64,000 bases of DNA from Salinimicrobium soli (GTDB lineage Bacteria > Bacteroidota > Bacteroidia > Flavobacteriales > Flavobacteriaceae), in assembly GCF_048323655.1 (NCBI RefSeq), contig NZ_JBLUWW010000003.1, forward strand, positions 682,001 to 746,000, written 5' to 3'. This document shows positions 8,577 through 15,936 of this stretch, in pieces. The stretch's first letter is position 1. The number at the start of each line of letters is the position of its first letter. The translations under genes and the position numbers were made by a program. The notes beneath the pieces are model-generated. The model was not told the DNA's origin. It did not search any database and was given only the letters and a program-made list of their open reading frames with translations.

Positions 8577-9671
8577 TTATACGTTGAACCTGAAATGCAT
8601 CACGTCCCCATCTTTAACCACATAATCTTTCCCTTCCACTCGCATTTTTCCGGCCTCTTTTACTTTTGCCTCACTTCCATAAGCTACATAATCATCATAA
8701 GCGATCACTTCAGCGCGAATAAAGCCTTTTTCAAAGTCTGTGTGAATCACTCCTGCCGCCTGTGGTGCAGTGGCTCCAACAGGAATGGTCCATGCACGTA
8801 CTTCCTTGACCCCGGCAGTGAAATAGGTTTGCAGGTTGAGTAATCTATAGGCTCCTCTAATTAACTTTGCAGAGCCCGGTTCATCAAGACCAATGTCCTG
8901 AAGGAACATTTTGCGCTCCTCGTAATCTTCAAGCTCGGTAATATCAGCTTCGGTTCCCACGGCAAGCACTAGCACCTCTGCCCCTTCCCCTTTTACAGAC
9001 TCTTTTACCTTTTCAACATATTCATTACCTGTTACGGCATCACTTTCATTCACATTACAAACATACATTACCGGTTTATCTGTGATGAACTGTAAAGGTG
9101 CAATGAATTCTTCCCGTTCAGAATCGGTAAGGTCGATGGCGCGAACAGAATTTCCGGCTTCAAGACCTGCTTTCACTTTTAGTAAAGCAGCTTCTTCTTT
9201 TTGTGCTTCTTTATTTCCTGTTTTTGCTGCTCTTTTGACCTTCTCCAGCTTCTTTTCAACTGTCTCGAGATCTTTAAGCTGCAGTTCCATATCAATGGTT
9301 TCTTTATCCCTAACAGGATTAATGGCTCCATCAACGTGAACAATATTGTCATTTTCAAAGCATCTCAGCACGTGAAGAATTGCATCAGTCTCCCTGATAT
9401 TCCCAAGGAACTGGTTCCCCAATCCTTCACCCTTGCTGGCCCCTTTCACAAGTCCGGCGATATCAACTATCTCCACTGTTGCAGGAAGAACGCGCTCAGG
9501 GTGCACCAGGCTTTCCAGTTTTTCCAGGCGCCGGTCTGGTACGTTGACCACTCCAATGTTAGGTTCAATGGTACAAAAAGGAAAATTCGCGCTCTGTGCC
9601 TTGGCATTTGACAAGCAATTAAAAAGAGTTGATTTTCCTACGTTTGGCAGTCCTACGATTCCGGCTTTCAT
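8577..9671 (-). CDS. ychF: Redox-regulated ATPase YchF (Obg-like)
   Basis: A universally conserved cytosolic P-loop ATPase of the Obg/TRAFAC class that binds ribosomes and is linked to oxidative-stress control. MKAGIVGLPNVGKST is the Walker A motif, DIAGLVKGASKGEGLGNQF holds the G3 region, and the NxxE-type G4 region (CNVNESD) replaces NKxD, as expected for an ATP-preferring YchF. A coiled-coil insertion (about 120-200) and a C-terminal TGS domain ending HFRFNV are present. The length of 364 residues is typical. ATG start at 9671, preceded by a TATATTTG box. Confidence 0.95.
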   Translation of the reverse strand: MKAGIVGLPNVGKSTLFNCLSNAKAQSANFPFCTIEPNIGVVNVPDRRLEKLESLVHPERVLPATVEIVDIAGLVKGASKGEGLGNQFLGNIRETDAILHVLRCFENDNIVHVDGAINPVRDKETIDMELQLKDLETVEKKLEKVKRAAKTGNKEAQKEEAALLKVKAGLEAGNSVRAIDLTDSEREEFIAPLQFITDKPVMYVCNVNESDAVTGNEYVEKVKESVKGEGAEVLVLAVGTEADITELEDYEERKMFLQDIGLDEPGSAKLIRGAYRLLNLQTYFTAGVKEVRAWTIPVGATAPQAAGVIHTDFEKGFIRAEVIAYDDYVAYGSEAKVKEAGKMRVEGKDYVVKDGDVMHFRFNV

Positions 9672-9702
9672 ATAATACTATTTGTTCCTGTTTTTGCGGC
9701 TG

Positions 9703-9710
9703 CAAATATA
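9703..9710 (-). promoter_or_regulatory. -7 promoter element of ychF
   Basis: TATATTTG on the minus strand matches the Bacteroidota primary-sigma -7 consensus TAnnTTTG exactly and lies about 31 bases before the ychF ATG. No clear -33 TTTG is seen at the usual spacing. Confidence 0.6.
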
Positions 9711-9762
9711 GGTATAAGTAATGAGAAAATACTCCCTGTTCTTTCTGCGGAAATTAAACCCT

Positions 9763-10497
9763 TCAAATTTCCTTTCTTCCCACCCGAAGCAAAACGGGAA
9801 ACACCACTTCTCCCGTTTCTCCAAAGCTGTTGTATAGCTCTGCCTCTATTAATGAAACCGGATCTTCTCCCTTTTGTTTAAGATAATTTTTTACTGAAGA
9901 CCAGGTTCTCAGGTAGCCTAAGAGGTGTTCAAAAGACCATTTTTGACTGATCTCAAAATGAGGTGTTTTTATCTCGCGGAAACGAAAAGGAATGGTCTCA
10001 TATTTTTCATCGAGGTAACGTCTTTCCGGATACCAGAATGGTCCTACGATATCATTATATAAATGATCGATCACAGCATTAGTGCCCGAATTGCTTCTGA
10101 AAAGACTATACCCAATTACGGCTATGTAACCATTCGGTTTTAAAACTCTTTGCACCTCCTGGAAGAAGGATTCCAAATCAAACCAATGTACTGCCTGGGC
10201 TACTGTAACCAGATCAAAAAAATGTTCAGGAAAACTGGTTTTTTCAGCAGGTTGTAAAGAGTAATTGATGTTGGATCTCTTTACAGCTGAATCTAATTGA
10301 GACCGGCTTATGTCAGTGGCTTCTACCTGCTCAAAGAATTCTGCTAATTCTCCTGCCACCTGTCCGCTCCCAGTTCCGCAATCCCAGGCTCTTTTTCTTT
10401 CCGGAGTAAGCTTTTTCAGAAAAGAGAATAATTCCGCAGGGTAATGCGGGCGATACTTCGCATAATCTGATGAACCCGTAGAAAAATAGTCTTTCAT
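9763..10497 (-). CDS. Class I SAM-dependent methyltransferase
   Basis: A 244-residue protein with the Rossmann SAM-binding motif I DCGTGSGQVAGEL, an acidic loop (ATDIS) and motif (DLVTVAQAVHWFD) of the Methyltransf_11 family, probably acting on a small molecule. The substrate is unknown. The C-terminal half (SQKWSFEHLLGYLRTWSSV) matches the usual extended family of trans-aconitate/ubiquinone-like methyltransferases. I start it at the ATG at 10497. The TTG at 10509 belongs to a TATTATTG promoter-like box rather than being a start. That leaves a very short or absent leader. It is transcribed divergently from pta. Confidence 0.85.
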   Translation of the reverse strand: MKDYFSTGSSDYAKYRPHYPAELFSFLKKLTPERKRAWDCGTGSGQVAGELAEFFEQVEATDISRSQLDSAVKRSNINYSLQPAEKTSFPEHFFDLVTVAQAVHWFDLESFFQEVQRVLKPNGYIAVIGYSLFRSNSGTNAVIDHLYNDIVGPFWYPERRYLDEKYETIPFRFREIKTPHFEISQKWSFEHLLGYLRTWSSVKNYLKQKGEDPVSLIEAELYNSFGETGEVVFPVLLRVGRKEI

Positions 10498-10665
10498 GGC
10501 ACAAGTCAATAATAAGGTAAGGTAAAACAGAATCCAAAACTGACCAAGGTCATGAAAAAAGATTCTCGATTTTCAGGTGTAGCCATTTTCTTTAAACTGT
10601 CTGATTTTAGTCACTTTTCACGACTTTTTAACCTCGGGTATTCCCTGCAGGTTTCCAATTAAGCT

Positions 10666-10673
10666 TACTTTTG
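10666..10673 (+). promoter_or_regulatory. -7 promoter element of pta
   Basis: TACTTTTG matches TAnnTTTG exactly, and the pta ATG follows 18 bases later at 10692. The TTG of this box is in frame with pta and could be misread as a start codon. Confidence 0.65.
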
Positions 10674-10691
10674 CATCACAATTCTAAGACT

Positions 10692-12785
10692 ATGAACAAA
10701 GGATTATACATTGCTACAATGGAGCCGCATAGCGGTAAATCACTTATATCGCTCGGTTTGATGCGGGCGCTTCTCGGAAAAACAGTAAAAGTGGGCTATT
10801 TCAGGCCCATTATTAATGATGAAAAACCGGGAGCCAGAGATAACCATATAGAAACCGTTTTAAAATATTTCGATCTTCCCCTGGCATACGAGGATTCTTA
10901 TGCCTTTACCCGAAGTGAGGTGACGCAAAAGCGTAACGAAGGCCGGTCTGGAGAGATCATCGACACCATTATTAGGAAATACAAAAAGTTGGAGGATTCC
11001 TTCGACTTTGTACTCGTTGAAGGAAGTGACTTTTCTGGAGAAGGAAGTGTTTTTGAATTCGATGAGAATGTCACCATTGCCAAGAACCTTGGGCTACCGG
11101 TGATCATCGTTGCCAGCGGTAGAGGCAAGACCAAAGAAGGATTGATGGGTAGCCTGCAAATGGCTTACCAGAGTTTTGTCAATAAAGATGTACGAGTATT
11201 GGCTATGGTGAGCAATAAAATTGAACTCGCTAACCTTAACATTGCCACCAATGGGATGAGGGAATTCCTGCCGGACGATGTGGCGGTTTTTGCTATTCCG
11301 TTAATTGATACTCTGGCCAACCCTACTCTCAAAGAGATCGTAGAAGTTCTTGACGGAAAGATCCTTTTTGGAGAGGAATATCTGGACAATCAATCGGGTA
11401 GTTTCAACGTAGGAGCGATGCAATTACGCAACTATCTTAACCACCTTAAAAATGAAAGCCTGGTGATCACTCCGGGTGACCGTGCCGATATTATTCTTGG
11501 AGCTTTGCAAGCCAATATTTCGAGTAATTATCCAAGAATTTCAGGGATCATCCTGACCGGTGGATTAATTCCGGAAGACTCCATCATCAAGCTTATTGAA
11601 GGTTTGTCGCAGGTGGTTCCTATCATTTCGGTAAATGACGGAACTTTCAATGTGACCAACAGAGTTGGCGCGATCAAATCGAATATTTATGCAGACAGTA
11701 CTCAAAAAATTGAGGCTTCTGTAAGCACTTTTGAAAAGTATATTACCATAGATCCATTGATCGAGCGCTTTGTGAACTTCAAACCTGCCGGTATGACTCC
11801 GCGTATGTTCCAATATGGTCTCGTGAAGCGTGCACAGCAACAAAGAAAACATATTGTGCTTCCTGAAGGGACTGATGAGCGCATCCTTACCGCTGCTTCC
11901 CGCCTCATTGCGATGGATATTGTAGATCTTACTATTCTTGGGAACGAAGAGGAGATCAAAAAGATGATCATGAAACTGGCGTTGCCTATTGACCTGGAAA
12001 AACTTCATATTGTTGATCCTGTTACTTCAGAATATTTTGAGGATTACGTCAAGACGTTCTATGAGCTGCGTAAGCACAAAAATGTGAATATGGACATTGC
12101 ACGCGATCTCATGAGCGATGTGTCTTACTATGGAACCATGATGATCTATAAAGGCCATGCTGACGGAATGGTTTCAGGTGCCGCACATACCACACAGCAC
12201 ACTATTCGTCCGGCGCTGCAGTTCATTAAGACCAAACCAGGTGTTTCTGTGGTCTCTTCGGTGTTCTTTATGTGTCTGGAAGACCGCGTATCTGTCTTTG
12301 GTGATTGCGCGATCAATCCGAATCCTTCTGCGGAAGAACTCGCGGAAATATGTATCTCTTCTGCTGAAAGTAGTAGAGCCTTCGGAATCGAACCAAAAGT
12401 AGCCATGCTCTCCTACTCTTCCGGAAGTTCAGGAAAAGGAGAAGACGTGGACCGTGTTCGCGAGGCAACCGAAATTGTGAAGAAAAAACGTCCCGATCTT
12501 AAGATCGAAGGACCTATACAATATGACGCGGCAGTTGATCTTAATGTTGGAAAGAGCAAACTTCCGGGATCTGAAGTGGCAGGTCAGGCCAGCGTATTGA
12601 TCTTCCCGGATCTTAACACCGGAAACAACACCTATAAAGCCGTGCAAAGGGAAACCGGAGCTTTGGCCATAGGCCCAATGCTGCAGGGACTTAACAAACC
12701 GGTTAATGACCTTAGCCGTGGCTGTACAGTGGACGATGTTTTCAACACCGTAATTTTAACCGCGATCCAGGCACAGGGGATTTAA
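10692..12785 (+). CDS. pta: Phosphate acetyltransferase
   Basis: Catalyses acetyl-CoA + phosphate = acetyl phosphate + CoA in the cytosol and forms the acetate-overflow/ATP-generating route with AckA. It is the long form, 697 residues. It has an N-terminal P-loop/CobQ-like domain (MNKGLYIATMEPHSGKSLIS), a central DRTGG-type domain and the C-terminal catalytic PTA_PTB domain (from about residue 370, with KHIVLPEGTDERIL and the conserved SYSSGSSGKGEDV loop). The start is set at the ATG at 10692 because the in-frame TTG upstream is part of the promoter box. ackA follows after 115 bases and has its own promoter-like box. Confidence 0.96.
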   Translation: MNKGLYIATMEPHSGKSLISLGLMRALLGKTVKVGYFRPIINDEKPGARDNHIETVLKYFDLPLAYEDSYAFTRSEVTQKRNEGRSGEIIDTIIRKYKKLEDSFDFVLVEGSDFSGEGSVFEFDENVTIAKNLGLPVIIVASGRGKTKEGLMGSLQMAYQSFVNKDVRVLAMVSNKIELANLNIATNGMREFLPDDVAVFAIPLIDTLANPTLKEIVEVLDGKILFGEEYLDNQSGSFNVGAMQLRNYLNHLKNESLVITPGDRADIILGALQANISSNYPRISGIILTGGLIPEDSIIKLIEGLSQVVPIISVNDGTFNVTNRVGAIKSNIYADSTQKIEASVSTFEKYITIDPLIERFVNFKPAGMTPRMFQYGLVKRAQQQRKHIVLPEGTDERILTAASRLIAMDIVDLTILGNEEEIKKMIMKLALPIDLEKLHIVDPVTSEYFEDYVKTFYELRKHKNVNMDIARDLMSDVSYYGTMMIYKGHADGMVSGAAHTTQHTIRPALQFIKTKPGVSVVSSVFFMCLEDRVSVFGDCAINPNPSAEELAEICISSAESSRAFGIEPKVAMLSYSSGSSGKGEDVDRVREATEIVKKKRPDLKIEGPIQYDAAVDLNVGKSKLPGSEVAGQASVLIFPDLNTGNNTYKAVQRETGALAIGPMLQGLNKPVNDLSRGCTVDDVFNTVILTAIQAQGI

Positions 12786-12862
12786 TTTAAAATTTAAAAT
12801 TCAGGATTCAAGATAAGATCGATCAAATAATTAATTTGAAAATAAATAGGTTCCAAAAAAGC

Positions 12863-12870
12863 TATTTTTG
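12863..12870 (+). promoter_or_regulatory. -7 promoter element of ackA
   Basis: TATTTTTG matches TAnnTTTG. A TTTG at 12835-12838 sits 24 bases upstream as a possible, slightly distant -33 element. The ackA ATG is at 12901. The TTG within the box is in frame with ackA, so an annotator could extend the gene too far. Confidence 0.6.
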
Positions 12871-12900
12871 AAGCCTCTTTTGGAACAAGAAGAAATAGAA

Positions 12901-14088
12901 ATGAAAAACATATTAGTAATAAACTCCGGAAGTTCGTCTTTAAAATTTCAGCTGATCAGTATGCCTTCAGAAGAAGTCCTGGCTTCAGGATTAGTGGAAC
13001 GCATTGGCCTGGACACTGGAAAAGTGCATTACAAATCGGGTAGCTTTTCAACTTCCGAAGAAATGCCGGTTAAAGACCATTCCGTGGCACTAAAAGAAGT
13101 GACCAAACATTTGATGGATCCCGAAAAAGGGGTTATTAAAGACCCGGCTGAGATCGCGGCCATTGGTCACCGGGTGGTTCACGGGGGCGCCACTTTTTCT
13201 GATACTATAGTAATTGATGAAAAGGTGAAAGGTAAGATCAAGGAACTCTTTTCTCTTGCACCGTTACACAACCCTCCCAATTTGAAAGGAATTGAAGTTG
13301 CAGAGGAGATCTTTCCGCAGGCAAAACAAGTAGGCGTTTTTGATACAGCTTTTCACCAGAGCATTCCTTCAAGAGCAAACAGGTATGCCATTCCAAATGA
13401 GCTTTTTGATAAAGAACAGATTCAGGTATACGGTTTTCATGGGACCAGTCATAAGTATGTTTCAGAAAAGGCAAATGAGCTTCTGGGAGATGATAATACT
13501 AAGCTTGTTACTGTTCACTTAGGGAATGGCTGTAGTATTACGGCTGTGGAAAATGGCAAAAGCGTAGATCACAGTCTTGGTTTTGGGCCGGTGAATGGGT
13601 TGATCATGGGAACCAGAAGTGGTGATATTGACCAATCGGTTATCTTCTATATGATCGAGCATCTTGGCTATACTGCTAAAGAAGTAAGCGACTTATTACA
13701 CCATAAGAGTGGAATGCTGGGCCTAACAGGTTACAGTGATCTTCGCGATATTGAAGAACAGGCCGAAATGGGTAATCGTCAATGTCAGCTTGCTTTAGAA
13801 ATGAATGCCTATAGGATCAAAAAATATATTGGAGGCTACGCGGCAGCGATGAATGGTCTTGACGCTGTTGTCTTTACGGCGGGGATTGGGGAGAACAGTG
13901 ATGTAATAAGACGAATGGTCTGTAAAAATATGGATTACCTTGGATTGAAACTGGACGAACAGAAAAATTCTGTACGCTCAAAAGAAAACAGGAAGATCAA
14001 TAAAGAAGGAGCTTCGGTTAAGATCTTTGTTATTCCGACAAATGAAGAACTGGAGATTGCAAAACAAACATTTGATATGCTTGCTTAA
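12901..14088 (+). CDS. ackA: Acetate kinase
   Basis: Converts acetyl phosphate + ADP to acetate + ATP (reversible) after Pta. The ASKHA-fold signatures are clear: MKNILVINSGSSSLKFQLIS (phosphate 1), GHRVVHGG, FHGTSHKYV and the adenosine region FTAGIGENSDVIR near the C-terminus. The length of 395 residues from the ATG at 12901 equals the family norm, while the longer reading from 12868 would add 11 residues encoded by promoter DNA. An inverted repeat at 14113-14147 (AGGGGAG … CTCCCCT, then seven T) ends the transcript. Confidence 0.96.
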   Translation: MKNILVINSGSSSLKFQLISMPSEEVLASGLVERIGLDTGKVHYKSGSFSTSEEMPVKDHSVALKEVTKHLMDPEKGVIKDPAEIAAIGHRVVHGGATFSDTIVIDEKVKGKIKELFSLAPLHNPPNLKGIEVAEEIFPQAKQVGVFDTAFHQSIPSRANRYAIPNELFDKEQIQVYGFHGTSHKYVSEKANELLGDDNTKLVTVHLGNGCSITAVENGKSVDHSLGFGPVNGLIMGTRSGDIDQSVIFYMIEHLGYTAKEVSDLLHHKSGMLGLTGYSDLRDIEEQAEMGNRQCQLALEMNAYRIKKYIGGYAAAMNGLDAVVFTAGIGENSDVIRRMVCKNMDYLGLKLDEQKNSVRSKENRKINKEGASVKIFVIPTNEELEIAKQTFDMLA

Positions 14089-14112
14089 AAAGGCATTTTA
14101 AGATAATCTTTG

Positions 14113-14153
14113 AGGGGAGGCGCTATAAGAACAAATAGGTCTCCCCTTTTTTT
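14113..14153 (+). terminator. Probable terminator of ackA, overlapping the convergent rrf2 gene
   Basis: AGGGGAG (14113-14119) and CTCCCCT (14141-14147) pair across a 21-base loop and are followed by a T run. The right arm and T run lie inside the last codons of the convergent Rrf2 gene. The large loop makes this weaker than the other terminators. Confidence 0.5.
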
Positions 14154-14554
14154 ACCCCTTCGGCGAAAGATGCAATCGTATTTTCTTCCAGTTCCTGTAG
14201 AAATCTTTTTTTCATTGGTTGTACTGCAAAATGTACAGGACAGGGTTTTTCGGAACTACATTTCTTGAGGCCAAGTACGCACTCTTCAAGGCGTTCTATT
14301 CCATCAATACTCTTTACTACTTGTATCAAACTCATTTCCTGGGCTTCAGGGGTCATATAGAATCCTCCATTGGGCCCCTTGCTGGAAGAAATGATCTTAT
14401 CCCGGGAAAGTGTCTGCAATAGTTTAGCTAAAAAAGGTGAGGGCAGTTTGATCGCTTCGGCAATCTCACGGGCTCTTATCTTCTTCTTTTCGGTTGAGTT
14501 AACTGCCAGATACAGGACAGCATTGACAGCATATTTTCCGGAACTTGAAAGCAT
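14123..14554 (-). CDS. Rrf2-family iron-sulfur regulator (NsrR/IscR-like)
   Basis: A 143-residue Rrf2 transcription factor with an N-terminal winged helix (LSSSGKYAVNAVLYLA, then KLPSPFLAKLLQTLSRD as recognition region and the GPNGGF wing). Three conserved cysteines in ECVLGLKKCSSEKPCPVH (about residues 92-106) are spaced as in NsrR/IscR/RsrR proteins that bind an Fe-S cluster. It is divergent from the nitrous-oxide reductase operon, so the inference is a nitric-oxide or redox sensor controlling nos genes and itself. The family alone does not distinguish NsrR from IscR. A TACTTTTG -7 box lies 20 bases before its ATG, with CCACAGTGG (14594-14602) further up as a possible operator. Confidence 0.85.
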   Translation of the reverse strand: MLSSSGKYAVNAVLYLAVNSTEKKKIRAREIAEAIKLPSPFLAKLLQTLSRDKIISSSKGPNGGFYMTPEAQEMSLIQVVKSIDGIERLEECVLGLKKCSSEKPCPVHFAVQPMKKRFLQELEENTIASFAEGVKKGETYLFL

Positions 14555-14573
14555 AACGGCTAAATTTAGTTTG

Positions 14574-14581
14574 CAAAAGTA
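14574..14581 (-). promoter_or_regulatory. -7 promoter element of the Rrf2 regulator
   Basis: TACTTTTG on the minus strand matches TAnnTTTG and ends about 20 bases before the ATG at 14554. Confidence 0.6.
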
Positions 14582-14633
14582 CTATTATTCCTGCCACAGT
14601 GGAGAATCTTCAAAAAAATTCCCAAACCTGATC

Positions 14634-14684
14634 TGTGTCATATTATAAAGCTTATTTAAAAGAGACATTTGTGTCCTATTAAGC
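14634..14684. promoter_or_regulatory. Direct repeat TGTGTC-n-TATTA in the nos control region
   Basis: TGTGTCATATTATAAAGC (from 14634) and TGTGTCCTATTAAGC (from 14670) are near-identical direct repeats 36 bases apart. The second half also forms GACA-TTTG-TGTC (14664-14675), a short inverted repeat. Both lie between the divergent rrf2 and nos promoters, so they are candidate operator sites; the binding protein is unknown. Confidence 0.4.
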
Positions 14685-14751
14685 TAATAACTTATAGAAT
14701 GGAACATTAAATATTAAAAGACCTTTTTATCTTTTATTAAATCAAATGTCG

Positions 14752-14759
14752 TAAATTTG
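14752..14759 (+). promoter_or_regulatory. -7 promoter element of the nos operon
   Basis: TAAATTTG matches TAnnTTTG and lies 25 bases before the ATG of the cytochrome c gene at 14785. No convincing -33 TTTG is at 17-23 bases, which would fit activator dependence. Confidence 0.55.
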
Positions 14760-14784
14760 TCCAATAATTTAAATACTCTTTATC

Positions 14785-15288
14785 ATGAAATTAACTTTTA
14801 AGATCCTATCTCTATTACTAGTTCTTTTTGCAGTTGCCTGTGGTGACGGCAAAAAGGAAGAAAAAGAACAAATTCGTTTAAATGACAATGAACCCACCTC
14901 TCAAGCTGCCGAGACCACAGAAGCTAAAACTTCTGAGATCGATCCAATGGAAACTAAAGGTGTGGGTCCTATTAAAGAAGTTGACCTATCCCCTACTATC
15001 GACGAAGCGATGGCGGCAAGAGGAGAAGCTACCTTTAAACAAATGTGTACCGCTTGTCATAAAACAGACAAAAAATTCATTGGACCAGCTATTTCCGGGG
15101 TGACCGAAAGAAGAACTCCTGAATGGATCATGAATATGATCCTTAATCCTACTGAGATGGTGCAGAAAGACCCATTAGCAAAGCAACTTCTTATGGAGCA
15201 CAATGGTTCTCCAATGGCCAACCAAAACCTGTCTGAAGAACAGGCTCGTGCAATACTGGAGTATTTCAGGCAACTTGATGAAAAATAA
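14785..15288 (+). CDS. Lipoprotein cytochrome c of the nos cluster
   Basis: A 167-residue lipoprotein with a signal peptide ending in the lipobox LFAVAC (lipidated Cys19), an acidic linker of about 60 residues, then a class I mono-heme domain with CTACH near residue 90 and a likely axial Met near MANQNLSEEQ. It would be anchored in the periplasm and pass electrons to nitrous-oxide reductase. As first gene of the cluster (47 bases before the fasciclin gene), it is probably the direct donor to NosZ, since no nosR or nosGH ferredoxin genes are present nearby. Confidence 0.85.
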   Translation: MKLTFKILSLLLVLFAVACGDGKKEEKEQIRLNDNEPTSQAAETTEAKTSEIDPMETKGVGPIKEVDLSPTIDEAMAARGEATFKQMCTACHKTDKKFIGPAISGVTERRTPEWIMNMILNPTEMVQKDPLAKQLLMEHNGSPMANQNLSEEQARAILEYFRQLDEK

Positions 15289-15335
15289 TTAAATACCCCT
15301 CTGCCATAACCACCTATCACTAAAAACCAATATTT

Positions 15336-15923
15336 ATGAAAACAAATCATTATTTCCTGAGTCTATTTTTAAGTGGTCTCTTCCTTTTTACAGGTTGTAA
15401 AGAAGACGCGAAAACTTCGGAGTCAGTTTCTGGATCGGAGCAAGAAACCGTCCAGTCTGGGTCTAATAAAGGTCAGGCGTTCATTGACGACGAGAGTGAA
15501 ACCCCTAATGCTTTAAGGGTAGCTATAAATTCTGAAGATCATACTACTCTGGTTGCTGCGGTTGAAGCAGCTGATGTGCAAAACGCCCTTGTTAATGTAG
15601 GTCCCCTAACTGTATTTGCTCCTGTAAATTCAGCCTTCGACAAGCTTCCTGATGGAACCTTGGATGACCTGCTTAAACCAGAAAACAAAAGTAAACTAGC
15701 TTTTATACTTACGAATCATGTGGCTCCAAGCAATTATCCCATTGATATGCTCAAAAAGAACGTAGAAAAGGGACGAAAGCTTTATATGGCTTCTGGGGAA
15801 AACGTTGAAGTTACTCAGGAAGGAGATGATATCTATGTGGGCGGCGCAAAGATATTAGGAACCGTAAATGCCAGTAATGGTTGGGTTCATGTGGTTGATG
15901 CCGTGATTTTACCAAAAAACTAA
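15336..15923 (+). CDS. Fasciclin-domain lipoprotein
   Basis: A 195-residue lipoprotein (lipobox LFTGC, Cys21) with one FAS1/fasciclin domain from about residue 60 to 195. The motifs PLTVFAPVNSAFDKLP and LTNHV are followed by the closing GWVHVVDAVILPKN. FAS1 domains act in adhesion or protein-protein contact. Genes of this type are often seen in Bacteroidota nos clusters, where a role in maturing or scaffolding NosZ on the membrane has not been shown as far as I know. It sits between the cytochrome c and nosZ genes with short gaps, so it is in the same operon. Confidence 0.85.
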   Translation: MKTNHYFLSLFLSGLFLFTGCKEDAKTSESVSGSEQETVQSGSNKGQAFIDDESETPNALRVAINSEDHTTLVAAVEAADVQNALVNVGPLTVFAPVNSAFDKLPDGTLDDLLKPENKSKLAFILTNHVAPSNYPIDMLKKNVEKGRKLYMASGENVEVTQEGDDIYVGGAKILGTVNASNGWVHVVDAVILPKN

Positions 15924-15936
15924 TAACAATTATAAA

